A DNA stretch of 64,000 nucleotides from JABFSM01 sp963762545 (lineage in GTDB: Bacteria > Gemmatimonadota > Gemmatimonadetes > Gemmatimonadales > GWC2-71-9), in assembly GCA_963762545.1 (NCBI GenBank), contig CAVXLC010000001.1, forward strand, positions 558,001 through 622,000, written 5' to 3'. The notes under the pieces were generated by a model, which saw nothing but the letters and a program-made list of their open reading frames with translations, had not been told where the DNA came from and searched no databases. Position 1 is the first letter of the stretch; each line of letters opens with the position of its first letter. Position numbers and translations under genes: made by a program. Shown piece by piece: positions 18,819 through 27,355 of the stretch.

Positions 18819-20447
18819 ATGAACGGGAGTTCGAACATTCCTGCGCCGCGCAACGAGCCGGTCCTGAGCTATGCGCCGGGCAGTCCGGAGCGCGCCGCGC
18901 TCAAGGCCGAGCTCAAGACACTGGGCGGGTCGGTCACCGAGATACCGGTCATCGTGAACGCCCAGGACATCCGGAGCGGCAAGACCGTGAAGGTGGTTTC
19001 GCCACACCGCCATGCCCACCACCTGGCCGACACCCACCAGGCCGACGGCCGGGCCATCGCCGCGGCGATCGCCGCGGCCAAGCGGGCCCAGCGAGAGTGG
19101 GCGAGCTGGAGCTTCGAAGATCGTGCCGGGGTATTTCTCAAGGCGGCGGATCTGCTGGCCGGGCCGTGGCGGCAGACCCTCAACGCGGCCACCATGCTGG
19201 GCCAGAGCAAGACCGTGTTCCAGGCCGAGATCGACTCGGCGTGCGAGGTGATCGACTTCCTCCGATTCAACGCGCACTTCGCCGAGCGGATCTACGCGGA
19301 GCAGCCGCTCTCGTCGCCCGGGATGTGGAACCGGATGGAGCATCGGCCCCTGGAAGGGTTCATCTATGCGGTGACGCCGTTCAACTTCACGGCGATCGGC
19401 GCCAATCTCCCTACCGCGCCCGCGCTCATGGGCAATACCGTGGTGTGGAAGCCGGCAGCCACCGCGGCGCTGAGCAACTACATGATCATGCGGCTCCTGG
19501 AAGCGGCCGGGCTGCCTCCCGGCGTGATCAACTTCGTTCCGGGTGACTCCCAGCAGATCAGCGAGCGGGTGCTCGCCGACCGCGCCCTGGCCGGCATTCA
19601 CTTCACCGGATCCACCGCGGTCTTCCAGACCCTGTGGAAGGGCGTGGCGACGCGGCTCCCGGGCTACGCCTCCTATCCGAGGCTGGTCGGCGAAACCGGT
19701 GGCAAGGACTTCATCCTGGCCCATCCCAGCGCCGATCCCGAGGCCCTCGCGGTGGCCATGGTTCGGGGTGCCTTCGAGTACCAGGGACAGAAGTGCAGCG
19801 CGGCGAGCCGGGCGTATATCCCCCAGAGCCTCTGGCCGGCGGTCAAGCGGCTGGTGCTCCCGATGATCGGGGAGATCAAGATGGGCGACGTCACCGATTT
19901 CCGGAACTTCATGGGGGCGGTTATCGACGCGAAGTCCTTCACCAAGCTTTCCGGCTATCTGACGCAGGCGCGGAAGGATCGCGGCGTGACCATTCTGGCC
20001 GGCGGCGGGGCGGACGACAAGAAGGGCTGGTTCATCGAGCCGACCCTGATCCAGGTGAAGGATCCGCAGTACCGCACCATGTGCGAAGAGCTGTTCGGTC
20101 CGGTGCTCACCGTGTACGTGTACCCCGACCGGGCCTGGCGGACCACCCTGGGCCTGGTGAACTCGACCAGTCCGTACGCCCTGACCGGCGCCGTCTTCGC
20201 GCAGGAGCGCCGGGCCCTGGTCGAAGCCACGGCTGCGCTCCGGTTTGCGGCGGGCAACTTCTATCTCAATGACAAGCCGACCGGAGCGGTGGTTGGCCAG
20301 CAGCCGTTCGGGGGCGGCAGGGCCAGCGGCACCAACGACAAGGCCGGGTCGGTGCTCAACCTGATGCGCTGGGTGTCACCCCGCTCGATCAAGGAGACCT
20401 TTGATCCACCGCACGATCACCGGTACCCGTTCATGGGCGCGGAGTAG
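18819..20447 (+). CDS. L-glutamate gamma-semialdehyde (1-pyrroline-5-carboxylate) dehydrogenase
   Basis: The protein has 542 residues and belongs to the P5C dehydrogenase branch of the aldehyde dehydrogenases, with the long N-terminal extension of the ALDH4A1-like group (N-E-P-V-L-x-Y-x-P-G-S-P-E-R). V-T-P-F-N-F-T-A-I, the Glu in G-E-T-G-G-K-D-F (~292) and the catalytic Cys in G-Q-K-C-S-A-A-S-R (~326) are intact. It oxidises the proline-derived semialdehyde to glutamate with NAD. An AGGAG site precedes the ATG at 18819. Proline dehydrogenase is not in the window. The 3' end overlaps the convergent amidohydrolase by 31 bases. Confidence 0.92.
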   Translation: MNGSSNIPAPRNEPVLSYAPGSPERAALKAELKTLGGSVTEIPVIVNAQDIRSGKTVKVVSPHRHAHHLADTHQADGRAIAAAIAAAKRAQREWASWSFEDRAGVFLKAADLLAGPWRQTLNAATMLGQSKTVFQAEIDSACEVIDFLRFNAHFAERIYAEQPLSSPGMWNRMEHRPLEGFIYAVTPFNFTAIGANLPTAPALMGNTVVWKPAATAALSNYMIMRLLEAAGLPPGVINFVPGDSQQISERVLADRALAGIHFTGSTAVFQTLWKGVATRLPGYASYPRLVGETGGKDFILAHPSADPEALAVAMVRGAFEYQGQKCSAASRAYIPQSLWPAVKRLVLPMIGEIKMGDVTDFRNFMGAVIDAKSFTKLSGYLTQARKDRGVTILAGGGADDKKGWFIEPTLIQVKDPQYRTMCEELFGPVLTVYVYPDRAWRTTLGLVNSTSPYALTGAVFAQERRALVEATAALRFAAGNFYLNDKPTGAVVGQQPFGGGRASGTNDKAGSVLNLMRWVSPRSIKETFDPPHDHRYPFMGAE

Positions 20448-21730
20448 ACCACACCGGCTTTCATCACGAACCTGACCCGCTCGAGCTCCCGGATGTCCTT
20501 GAGCGGATCATTCGCCACCGCGATCAGGTCGGCGTAGCGGCCCGGCGCCACGGCGCCGAGCTCGCTGCCCATGTCGAGCAGCCGCGCCGCGTTGACCGTG
20601 GCGGTGCGGATCGCCTGCACGGGCGTCATGCCGTACTCCACCATGAGCGGAAGCTCCTGCGCCTGATTCTCGGTCCAGGCGTAGCCGCCCGCGTCGGTTC
20701 CGTAGGCGATCAGCTCGCCGGCGCCCCGGCGGATCGCGTCTCCGAACGCCGCGCGCACCAGCTCCACCATCCGGGGCCATATGCCTCCCCGTCCCGCCGC
20801 GACGTATTTGCCCACGAAGATGGTCGGGCACCAGTAGACCCCCTGCTTCACCAGGCGGTCGACCAGATCCGGCGTCATGCCGTGGCCGTGCTCGATGCTG
20901 TTGACTCCGGCGCGGAGGGCGGCATCGATGCCGTCCCAGGCCATCGCGTGTGCGGCCACCTTGCGGCCCAGCCGGTGGGCCTCATCCACCAGGGCCTTCA
21001 TCTCCTCGTCGGTGAAGTTCACCCGGCTCCGGAGCCGTCCGTCGTCCGCGAGGTAATAGGCGCGGTCGGCGTAGAATTTGATCCAATCGGCGCCGTATTT
21101 GACCTGCTCACGTACCGCCTTGCGGATGGCGTCGGCCCCATCCACGATCTGCACTCCCTCCGGCACCCGGAGCTCCCAGGAGTAGCCCGAGAGCGGGTAC
21201 ATGCCGGTCGGTGCCATGGCACGGGTGGCCACGAACATCCGGGGGCCGGGAATGACGCCCCGCGCGATCGCGTTCTTCACGTCGACGTCGGCATACATCG
21301 CGCCTTCGGTTTCCAGATCCCGAAGGGTGGTGAATCCGTTCAGCAGCGCGGTGCGTGCCGCCATGGTGGCGCGGATGGTCCGGTAGGGAATCGATTCCTT
21401 GAGGAGCTGCTCATCGTAGTCGGCGGCGGTGATGTCCCCCTGGAGAAGGACGTGGGTGTGGGCGTCGATCAACCCCGGCAGGACTGTCATGGCGGACAGA
21501 TCGATGTCCTGGCGCGGGCCGGGCTTGCCCGAGAGCTCCGCCCAGGGACCGACCGCGGTGATCCGGCCTCCCACCACCTCGATCGCCTGGTCGGCGCGCG
21601 CGTCGTTGCTCAATCCGTCGATCAGCCGGCCGGCGTGGATGAGGATGCGCTGGGGCGGCGATTGCGCGAAGCCGACGTCGCTTCCGAGGGCGAACAGCGC
21701 GAGCAGGGCCAGGGCGAGGAAGCGGCGCAT
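20417..21730 (-). CDS. Secreted metal-dependent amidohydrolase
   Basis: The protein has 437 residues with a signal peptide ending F-A-Q. It is an amidohydrolase-superfamily TIM barrel: metal ligands D-A-H-T-H after L-P-G-L, a Lys in W-I-K-F-Y-A-D, His in V-A-A-H-A-M and S-I-E-H-G-H-G, and the catalytic Asp in Y-G-T-D-A-G. Close relatives are annotated as imidazolonepropionase-like or Xaa-Pro dipeptidases that hydrolyse peptides or cyclic amides. Substrate cannot be assigned. Export suggests nutrient scavenging. Its coding 3' end overlaps the P5C dehydrogenase gene. Confidence 0.87.
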   Translation of the reverse strand: MRRFLALALLALFALGSDVGFAQSPPQRILIHAGRLIDGLSNDARADQAIEVVGGRITAVGPWAELSGKPGPRQDIDLSAMTVLPGLIDAHTHVLLQGDITAADYDEQLLKESIPYRTIRATMAARTALLNGFTTLRDLETEGAMYADVDVKNAIARGVIPGPRMFVATRAMAPTGMYPLSGYSWELRVPEGVQIVDGADAIRKAVREQVKYGADWIKFYADRAYYLADDGRLRSRVNFTDEEMKALVDEAHRLGRKVAAHAMAWDGIDAALRAGVNSIEHGHGMTPDLVDRLVKQGVYWCPTIFVGKYVAAGRGGIWPRMVELVRAAFGDAIRRGAGELIAYGTDAGGYAWTENQAQELPLMVEYGMTPVQAIRTATVNAARLLDMGSELGAVAPGRYADLIAVANDPLKDIRELERVRFVMKAGVVYSAPMNGYR

Positions 21731-21766
21731 GGACTCTCCGGGGGAAGGGACCCACTTTTCGGCGTG

Positions 21767-22522
21767 ATGATCCGTCCCATGCTATCCGCCCCCGCGCCGG
21801 GGCGCCAGACTCGGATCGGCCTCGCGCTGCTCCTGGCGCTCGCGCCACAGGCGCCCGCCCCCCGCTACACGGCGGACATGCTGGAGTGCGCGGCGTTCCG
21901 GGAAGAAGTGCGCACCGACATCCGGAGCGAATCCGGCTCGGTGCTGCGGCTGGAGACCGCCGGTCGCGACGGGCGCTTCCTGGTTCGCGCCGTGCCGAGC
22001 GATTCCGGGCTCCTCCTCACCGCCTGGTACGATTCGCTCACCGTCTGGCGTCAGGGACCGGAAGGACGCACCACGCCCGACGCCGAGGGTCTGCTGGGCG
22101 GGCGCTGGCGGGGCACGCTGAGCCCCCAGGGGGTCTATGCCGGGCGCCAGGTGCCCTTCATCCCCGATGAGGTGGCCGAGATTGCGGATCTGCGCGGTAT
22201 CCTGGCCGATTTCTTCCCGTCGCTCGCGCCCGGCGTTCTCACGGCCGTCGCGTCGGGGGAGGGGCGCTATGGGTGGAGCGTCAAGGCCCGCAGCGATACC
22301 ACCGGCGCGCTGAACGACACGCTGGACGTGCCGATGCGACGCGATAGCGAGGAGGCGGGAACGCTGACCTGGGATCGCCGCCTCGGACCGGTGCGCTGGG
22401 AGCGCACCATCACGGTGACCGGCGGCATCGAGGCGAGGGGACCGATCCGGCGGGGCATCCGCAGCGTGGTGACTCAGCGGATCCGGGTATCCCGGCTGCC
22501 GGGCGCCTCGTGCGGTGACTAG
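21767..22522 (+). CDS. Exported protein of unknown function
   Basis: The protein has 251 residues. A short signal-like segment (I-G-L-A-L-L-L-A-L-A-P-Q) is followed by a beta-rich domain with strands such as S-V-L-R-L-E-T-A, L-L-L-T-A-W-Y-D-S-L-T-V-W and W-E-R-T-I-T-V-T-G. No family is recognised. It starts 36 bases from the divergent amidohydrolase gene. Its TAG stop and the TAG stop of the convergent transporter gene are both supplied by the same CTAG at 22519-22522. Start alternatives are ATG 21767 and 21779. Confidence 0.6.
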   Translation: MIRPMLSAPAPGRQTRIGLALLLALAPQAPAPRYTADMLECAAFREEVRTDIRSESGSVLRLETAGRDGRFLVRAVPSDSGLLLTAWYDSLTVWRQGPEGRTTPDAEGLLGGRWRGTLSPQGVYAGRQVPFIPDEVAEIADLRGILADFFPSLAPGVLTAVASGEGRYGWSVKARSDTTGALNDTLDVPMRRDSEEAGTLTWDRRLGPVRWERTITVTGGIEARGPIRRGIRSVVTQRIRVSRLPGASCGD

Positions 22523-24101
22523 TGGGCCGCGCCTCCGGCTCCTTTCCCCTTCTTGAACAGGAGCAGCAGCGGGAGCATGCAGGTGAAGGTGATCCCCATG
22601 ATGAGGAACACCCGGTCGTAGGCCAGCACCGATGCCTGTTGCCGGATCAGGCGATCCAGCACCGCGAAGGCCTTCTGCTGCGCCTCGGCGGCGGTTCCAC
22701 CCAGGGTTTGAAAAGAGCGCACCAGTCCCGCCAGCCGCGCCTGGGTTGCCGGCTCGGCGAGATTCACGTGGGCCCGGAGCGCCTCGCGGCCCTGCTCGGT
22801 GAAGCGGGTGATGATGCTGGCGGCAATCGCGATCCCGAAGCTTCCCCCAGCTGGCGCGCGAGGTTGTAGAGCCCGGTGCCCTGACCCAGATCGCGGGGCG
22901 GCAGCATGGCCACGGCCGCCGCGGTGAGGGGCGGAAAGACCATTCCGGTGCCCACCCCCCGGAGAATCATGGGCCAGAAGAGATCGCCGACCCCGCTCTG
23001 GGTCGTGAGGTGGGAGTGCTTGATCATCGAGATCAAGAAGAGGAGGACGCCGGCGGTGATGGCTGCTCGGGCGTCCACACTGCGGCCCAGCCGGCCCATG
23101 ACCGCCATGGTCGCGGCGGCGGCCAGGGCTCCGGGCAGCATCACCCGGCCGGTTTCCCAGGCGCCGTAGCCGAGCGTGCCCTGCAGGAAGACCGGGATGG
23201 CGAAGACGCTGGCGTAGAGTGCGAAGCCGAGGCCGAGGCCGAAGATCAGTCCGACGGCGAGCTGTCGGTTGTGCAGCACCCGGAGGTCGACGATCGGGTG
23301 CTCGGCGGTCAGCTCGCGCCAGATGAATCCGACGACACCGATGAACGCCAGCGCGGCCTCGATCTGGATCTCGCGGGCCTCGAACCACCCCCTGGCTTCG
23401 CCGCGCTCGAGGAAGATCTGCAAGGTCCCGATGCCCAGGATCAGCAGGGCGAGCCCGGCCCAGTCCACCGAGTCGGAGCGCTTGACGCCGTGGCTCGGCT
23501 CGGGCACGTACCGCCAGGTCATCAGCGCCGCCAGGATCCCGAGCGGGAGGTTGATATAGAAGATCCAGGGCCAGGAGAAATTGTCGGTGATCCAGCCGCC
23601 CAGGGTCGGACCCATGGTGGGGCCGACCATCACCCCGACGCCGAAGATGGCACTGGCCATGGCCCGCTCTTCCCGGGGAAAGACGTCGAAGAGGATCGCC
23701 TGGGCGGTGGAAATGAGCGCGCCGCCTCCGATCCCCTGCACGATGCGCCAGGCCACCAGGGATTCGAGGGAGTGAGAGCCGCCGCACATCACCGAGGCGA
23801 AGGTGAACAGCACGATGGACCCGGTGTAGTAGTTCCGCCGGCCGAAGCGGTCGGAGAACCAGCTGGTCATGGGCAGCACGATCACGTTGGCCACGATGTA
23901 GCCGGTGCTCACCCAGGCGATCTCGTCCAGGGTCGCGCCCAGATTCCCCATCATGTGCGGGATGGCCACGTTCACGATGCTGGTGTCCACCAGCTCGAGC
24001 ACGCTGGCCAGCACCACCGCGAACGCGATCAGGTAGCGCGCCCGATAGATCTCGGCGCGGTCCAGGTCGCGGCGGGGCAGCGGCAGCGCGAAGGTGCCCA
24101 C
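22519..24101 (-). pseudogene. DHA2-family MFS drug exporter, interrupted by a one-base frameshift
   Basis: Reading from 24101, the protein has the family's start and motifs: D-T-S-I-V-N-V-A-I-P-H in helix 1, a loop with S-D-R-F-G-R-R, and G-G-A-L-I-S-T-A-Q-A. The frame runs to L-A-R-Q-L-G near 22850, then the sense continues in the next frame as G-S-F-G-I-A-I-A-A-S-I-I to 22519. Five C at 22844-22848, where six would restore the frame, locate the lesion exactly. Restored, it would be ~528 residues with 14 membrane segments, an EmrB-like inner-membrane pump. It follows the HlyD gene directly and is the last gene of the efflux operon. It may be a sequencing error, decay or slippage. Confidence 0.85.
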
Positions 24102-24105
24102 CGGG

Positions 24106-25209
24106 TCAGCCGGTGATGATGGTGACCGAGGCGGACATGCCGGGGCGGAGCGGGTGCCCGGGGTTCTGGCCCGGCTCGACTTCAATGCGCACCGGGACCC
24201 GCTGCACCACCTTGGTGAAGTTGCCGGTGGCGTTGTCCGGCGGCAGCAGGGCGAACCGCGCACCGGTCGCGGGGCTCAGGCTCGCGACCGTGCCGTGGAA
24301 CACCACGCCGGGATAGGCGTCGACCTCGATCTCCACGCTGGCACCGGGGCGCACCCGCTCCACCTGGGTCTCCTTGAGGTTGGCGGTCACCCACACCCCG
24401 CTGTCCGGCACCAGGGACATGACCTGCTGGCCCGGCTGGACCAGCGTTCCCACTTCCACGGCGCGCTTGGCCACGATCCCGGCGGCCGGCGCGGTCACCA
24501 CGGCGTAGCCGAGCTGGAGCCGGGCGGTTTCCACCGCGGAGCGCGCTGCGGCCATGCGGGCGGCGGCGGCGGCCACCTCGGACTGCGCGCCCAGGACCAT
24601 GCTGCCCCCGGCGGCCGCCTGCCGGGAGGCGACATCGAGCGCGGCCCGCGCGTTGTCGTAGGCCCACTGGGCCTGATCGAGCTGCTGGGCGGAAATGACC
24701 TTCTGCGCGGCGAGGGTCCGGTAGCGTTCGAGATCCGCCGAGGTCTTGCGCACCGCCGCCTGCGCCGCGGCCACGGCCGCTTCACTGCTGCTGGCATTGG
24801 ACCGCGCCGTCGCCAGGGCGGCGGTGGCCGCGCCGGCCCGCGCCGAGCTCCCCGCCTGGGCCTGGGCGCTCTGGAGGTCGGCTTCGGCCTGGGCGACCCG
24901 GACCGTGAGATCGCGATCGTCGAGCACCAGCAGCGTGTCGCCGGCCCGGACCTTCTGGTTGTCTTCCACGAGGACGCGGGCCACGAACGCCTGCACCTTG
25001 GGGGCGATCGGCGTGATGTGGCCGTCGATCTGGGCGTTGTCGGTGACCACGTGGGTCCGGGCAAACCGGTAGCGCGATAGGCCGAAGGTCCCCCCCGCAA
25101 CGGCGACCAGGCCGAGGATGATCAGGGGGAGGGGCACACGGCGCTTGGCCGGCCTCGCGGCCAGGGGGGTGTCAGTCATGCTGGGTTGTTCCTGGGTAAC
25201 CGACGTCAT
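24106..25209 (-). CDS. HlyD/EmrA-family membrane-fusion (adaptor) protein
   Basis: The protein has 367 residues with one membrane anchor at ~26-46, then the adaptor pattern: a biotinyl-lipoyl half-motif (I-T-P-I-A-P-K-V-x-A-F-V), a long Ala-rich coiled-coil hairpin (~95-215) and a second lipoyl half with V-T-A-P-A-A-G-I-V. It should bridge the inner-membrane MFS pump to the TolC-type channel. Two candidate starts, 25209 and 25179, each follow a near-identical leader. The gene lies 25 bases downstream of the TolC-type gene and is followed by the MFS gene. Confidence 0.9.
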   Translation of the reverse strand: MTSVTQEQPSMTDTPLAARPAKRRVPLPLIILGLVAVAGGTFGLSRYRFARTHVVTDNAQIDGHITPIAPKVQAFVARVLVEDNQKVRAGDTLLVLDDRDLTVRVAQAEADLQSAQAQAGSSARAGAATAALATARSNASSSEAAVAAAQAAVRKTSADLERYRTLAAQKVISAQQLDQAQWAYDNARAALDVASRQAAAGGSMVLGAQSEVAAAAARMAAARSAVETARLQLGYAVVTAPAAGIVAKRAVEVGTLVQPGQQVMSLVPDSGVWVTANLKETQVERVRPGASVEIEVDAYPGVVFHGTVASLSPATGARFALLPPDNATGNFTKVVQRVPVRIEVEPGQNPGHPLRPGMSASVTIITG

Positions 25210-25234
25210 CTGGGTTGTCTTCCTGGGTCCCGGG

Positions 25235-26557
25235 TTACTGGTCGCTGCTGCCGATCAAGCCGAGCGCCCGCTCCGCGCCCACGCGCGCAATGCCGTAGGC
25301 GACCCGCGCCTGGATGAGGGCATCGCGCGCGGCGGTGAGATTGAGCTGGGCGTTGCTGGTCTCGAGGCTGCCCGCCACGCCTGCGGTGAACCGGTCGCCC
25401 GCCTGGCGCAACTCCTCGATGGCCAGCTGCTCGCGCTCGACGGCGATCGCGACCTGCTCTCGGGCGGACGCCAGGTCGAGCACGGCCACGCGGGCCTCGC
25501 CTTCGATGCGGGCGGCCATGTCGTGCACCCGAATTTCCTGCGCCTCGATGCGGAACCCCTGCTCCTGGGACCGGTACCGGCGGCGGAATCCATCCAGGAT
25601 CGGCACCTTCACACCGACCTGGACCTGCCAGGTGCGGGACAGGCCGTCAATCTGGGTGCCTGAGGTCTGCAACAGCCCCCCGGCGGAGAGCGAGGGGAGA
25701 TACTCTGCCCGAATGGCGCTGCGGGCGCGATCCAGCACCTCCAGGCGCCGGCGCTCCGCCGCGATCTCGGGGCGATGGGCCAGGGCCCACGCCACGGCCG
25801 AATCGGCCTGATCGGCCAGCGGAAGCGGCTCCAGCGTGCTGTCCGCCGCGATGGCCATCAGTTGCCCGGGTGGAATGGCGAGCGCTCGCGACAGGTCGAT
25901 CCGGGCGCGGTCGCGCGCGTTGCGGGCCAGGGAGAGCTGGGTGCGGACCGATCCGAAGTTCACCCGGCTCCGGGTGAGGTCGATCGCCGCGCTCACTCCG
26001 GCATCGAGCGAGCGCCGGGCCTGATCCAGCAGGTCCGACGCCACGGTGCTATCGGCTACGCGGGCCCGCACCGTCTCTTCCGCCGAGAACACCCTGAGCC
26101 ATGCGACACCGGCCTCGGCGCCCGAAAGCGCGCCGGCGCTCTGCGCGTCGAGACCGGCGGCGAGCACGGAGTCTCTTGCGGCGCGGAGCCGGGCCCATGC
26201 GGCGGGGTCGAACAGCGACTGGCTGACCCGAACCTCCGCCCGGAACACATTGAACGGGTCGGTGACGCCGGTGAAACCGCTCAGCCCAAATTCCTCGAGG
26301 TTGAGAGTCTGGCGGACGTAGGAGAGGCCGCCGTCGATCGACGGGAGCAGGTCGGCCCGGCGCTGGCCTGCCCGCGCCTCGGCAAGGTGCTCCGCGGAAC
26401 GCGCCAGCGCCGCCTGCACACCCCGGAGCCGGCCCAGCTCCACCGCCTGCGCAAGCGTGAGCGGGCCCGACGGAACCGGGGGCAGCGCTGCTGGTTTCTG
26501 GGCCCAGGCGCTCACGGCGGCCGAGAGGAAGAAACAGCCGAGGAAGAGGGAGCGCAT
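25235..26557 (-). CDS. TolC-family outer-membrane efflux protein
   Basis: The protein has 440 residues with a signal peptide ending A-W-A-Q. It has the repeated TolC pattern of helical hairpins separated by short strands: L-T-L-A-Q-A-V-E-L, L-L-P-S-I-D-G-G-L-S-Y, then the second repeat beginning at E-Y-L-P-S-L-S-A-G-G. It would form the outer-membrane channel of the tripartite pump. I chose the ATG at 26557 because AAGGA lies nine bases upstream; an ATG at 26566 overlaps the TetR stop. It is second in the operon. Confidence 0.9.
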   Translation of the reverse strand: MRSLFLGCFFLSAAVSAWAQKPAALPPVPSGPLTLAQAVELGRLRGVQAALARSAEHLAEARAGQRRADLLPSIDGGLSYVRQTLNLEEFGLSGFTGVTDPFNVFRAEVRVSQSLFDPAAWARLRAARDSVLAAGLDAQSAGALSGAEAGVAWLRVFSAEETVRARVADSTVASDLLDQARRSLDAGVSAAIDLTRSRVNFGSVRTQLSLARNARDRARIDLSRALAIPPGQLMAIAADSTLEPLPLADQADSAVAWALAHRPEIAAERRRLEVLDRARSAIRAEYLPSLSAGGLLQTSGTQIDGLSRTWQVQVGVKVPILDGFRRRYRSQEQGFRIEAQEIRVHDMAARIEGEARVAVLDLASAREQVAIAVEREQLAIEELRQAGDRFTAGVAGSLETSNAQLNLTAARDALIQARVAYGIARVGAERALGLIGSSDQ

Positions 26558-26562
26558 TGGAA

Positions 26563-27213
26563 TCATTCCTTCGGGACGAGGACACCGTGCAGGACGAGGT
26601 CGAGGATGCCCTCGAGCAGCTCGTCATCGGTCAGGGCCTGGGGATCGAGGGCGCCGAATCCGCGCTGGTACATCGCGCCGTGGACCAGGAGCGAGGGCAC
26701 CGCACGAAGGACGAACTCGTGCGGCACCAGCCGGAACTCGCCGGTGGCGACGCCCCGGTCGAGAATCTGTTTGAGCAGCGACCGGTTCCGCAGGATGACG
26801 GCGTCGAAGTAGAAGCGGGTGAGGTCGGGGAAGCTGGCCAGTTCCGCGTGGACCAGGCGGGCGATGCGCACCATTTCGGGCTGGCTCACCGCTTCCCACG
26901 AACGCCGGATGAACCACTCGAGCATTTCCCGCGCGGAGACCTGGGATTCTCTGACGTACTGCTCGGCCACTGCGAAGCAGGGAACGATCCGCTCCTGGAC
27001 CAGCCGGCGAAACAGTTCTTCCTTGGAATCGAAATAGAGATAGAGCGTGCCCTTGCTCACGCCGGCCTTGGTGGCGACGTCATCGAGCTTGGCGCGGGCG
27101 AATCCGACGTCACCGAACACCTCGATGGCGGCGCTCAGGATCTCTTCGGCGCGCGCCTCGGGTCGGCGCTTCCACTTGGGGGATTTGGGAGCGCGTGTTT
27201 TTGGGGTAGGCAT
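26563..27213 (-). CDS. TetR/AcrR-family transcriptional regulator
   Basis: The protein has 216 residues with a basic N-terminal arm and a TetR helix-turn-helix at about residues 22-65: I-L-S-A-A-I-E-V-F, then V-A-T-K-A-G-V-S-K-G-T-L-Y-L-Y-F-D-S-K-E-E-L. The C-terminal helical domain should bind an unknown ligand. It is the first gene of the efflux operon and probably represses it, since a perfect 14-base palindrome lies 17 bases upstream of its start. The divergent TPR gene may also feel this site. Confidence 0.93.
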   Translation of the reverse strand: MPTPKTRAPKSPKWKRRPEARAEEILSAAIEVFGDVGFARAKLDDVATKAGVSKGTLYLYFDSKEELFRRLVQERIVPCFAVAEQYVRESQVSAREMLEWFIRRSWEAVSQPEMVRIARLVHAELASFPDLTRFYFDAVILRNRSLLKQILDRGVATGEFRLVPHEFVLRAVPSLLVHGAMYQRGFGALDPQALTDDELLEGILDLVLHGVLVPKE

Positions 27214-27230
27214 CGTGGTTCCTAATAATA

Positions 27231-27244
27231 ACTGACCGGTCAGT
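27231..27244. promoter_or_regulatory. Probable TetR operator palindrome
   Basis: ACTGACCGGTCAGT is a perfect 14-base palindrome located 18-31 bases upstream of the TetR-family start. TetR regulators commonly bind such sites next to their own promoters. The surrounding AT-rich bases (TAATAATA on one side, AACTTA on the other) fit an overlapping promoter. Autoregulation of the efflux operon is inferred. Confidence 0.75.
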
Positions 27245-27355
27245 AACTTAAAGCGTCAGTCGACTCGGTCAACCCCCCAAACCATCGCGTGAAGGGACTT
27301 GTCCCAAGCCCTGTCGCCTCATATGTTTACATAACCCCCTCGGGAGGCCAACCGG

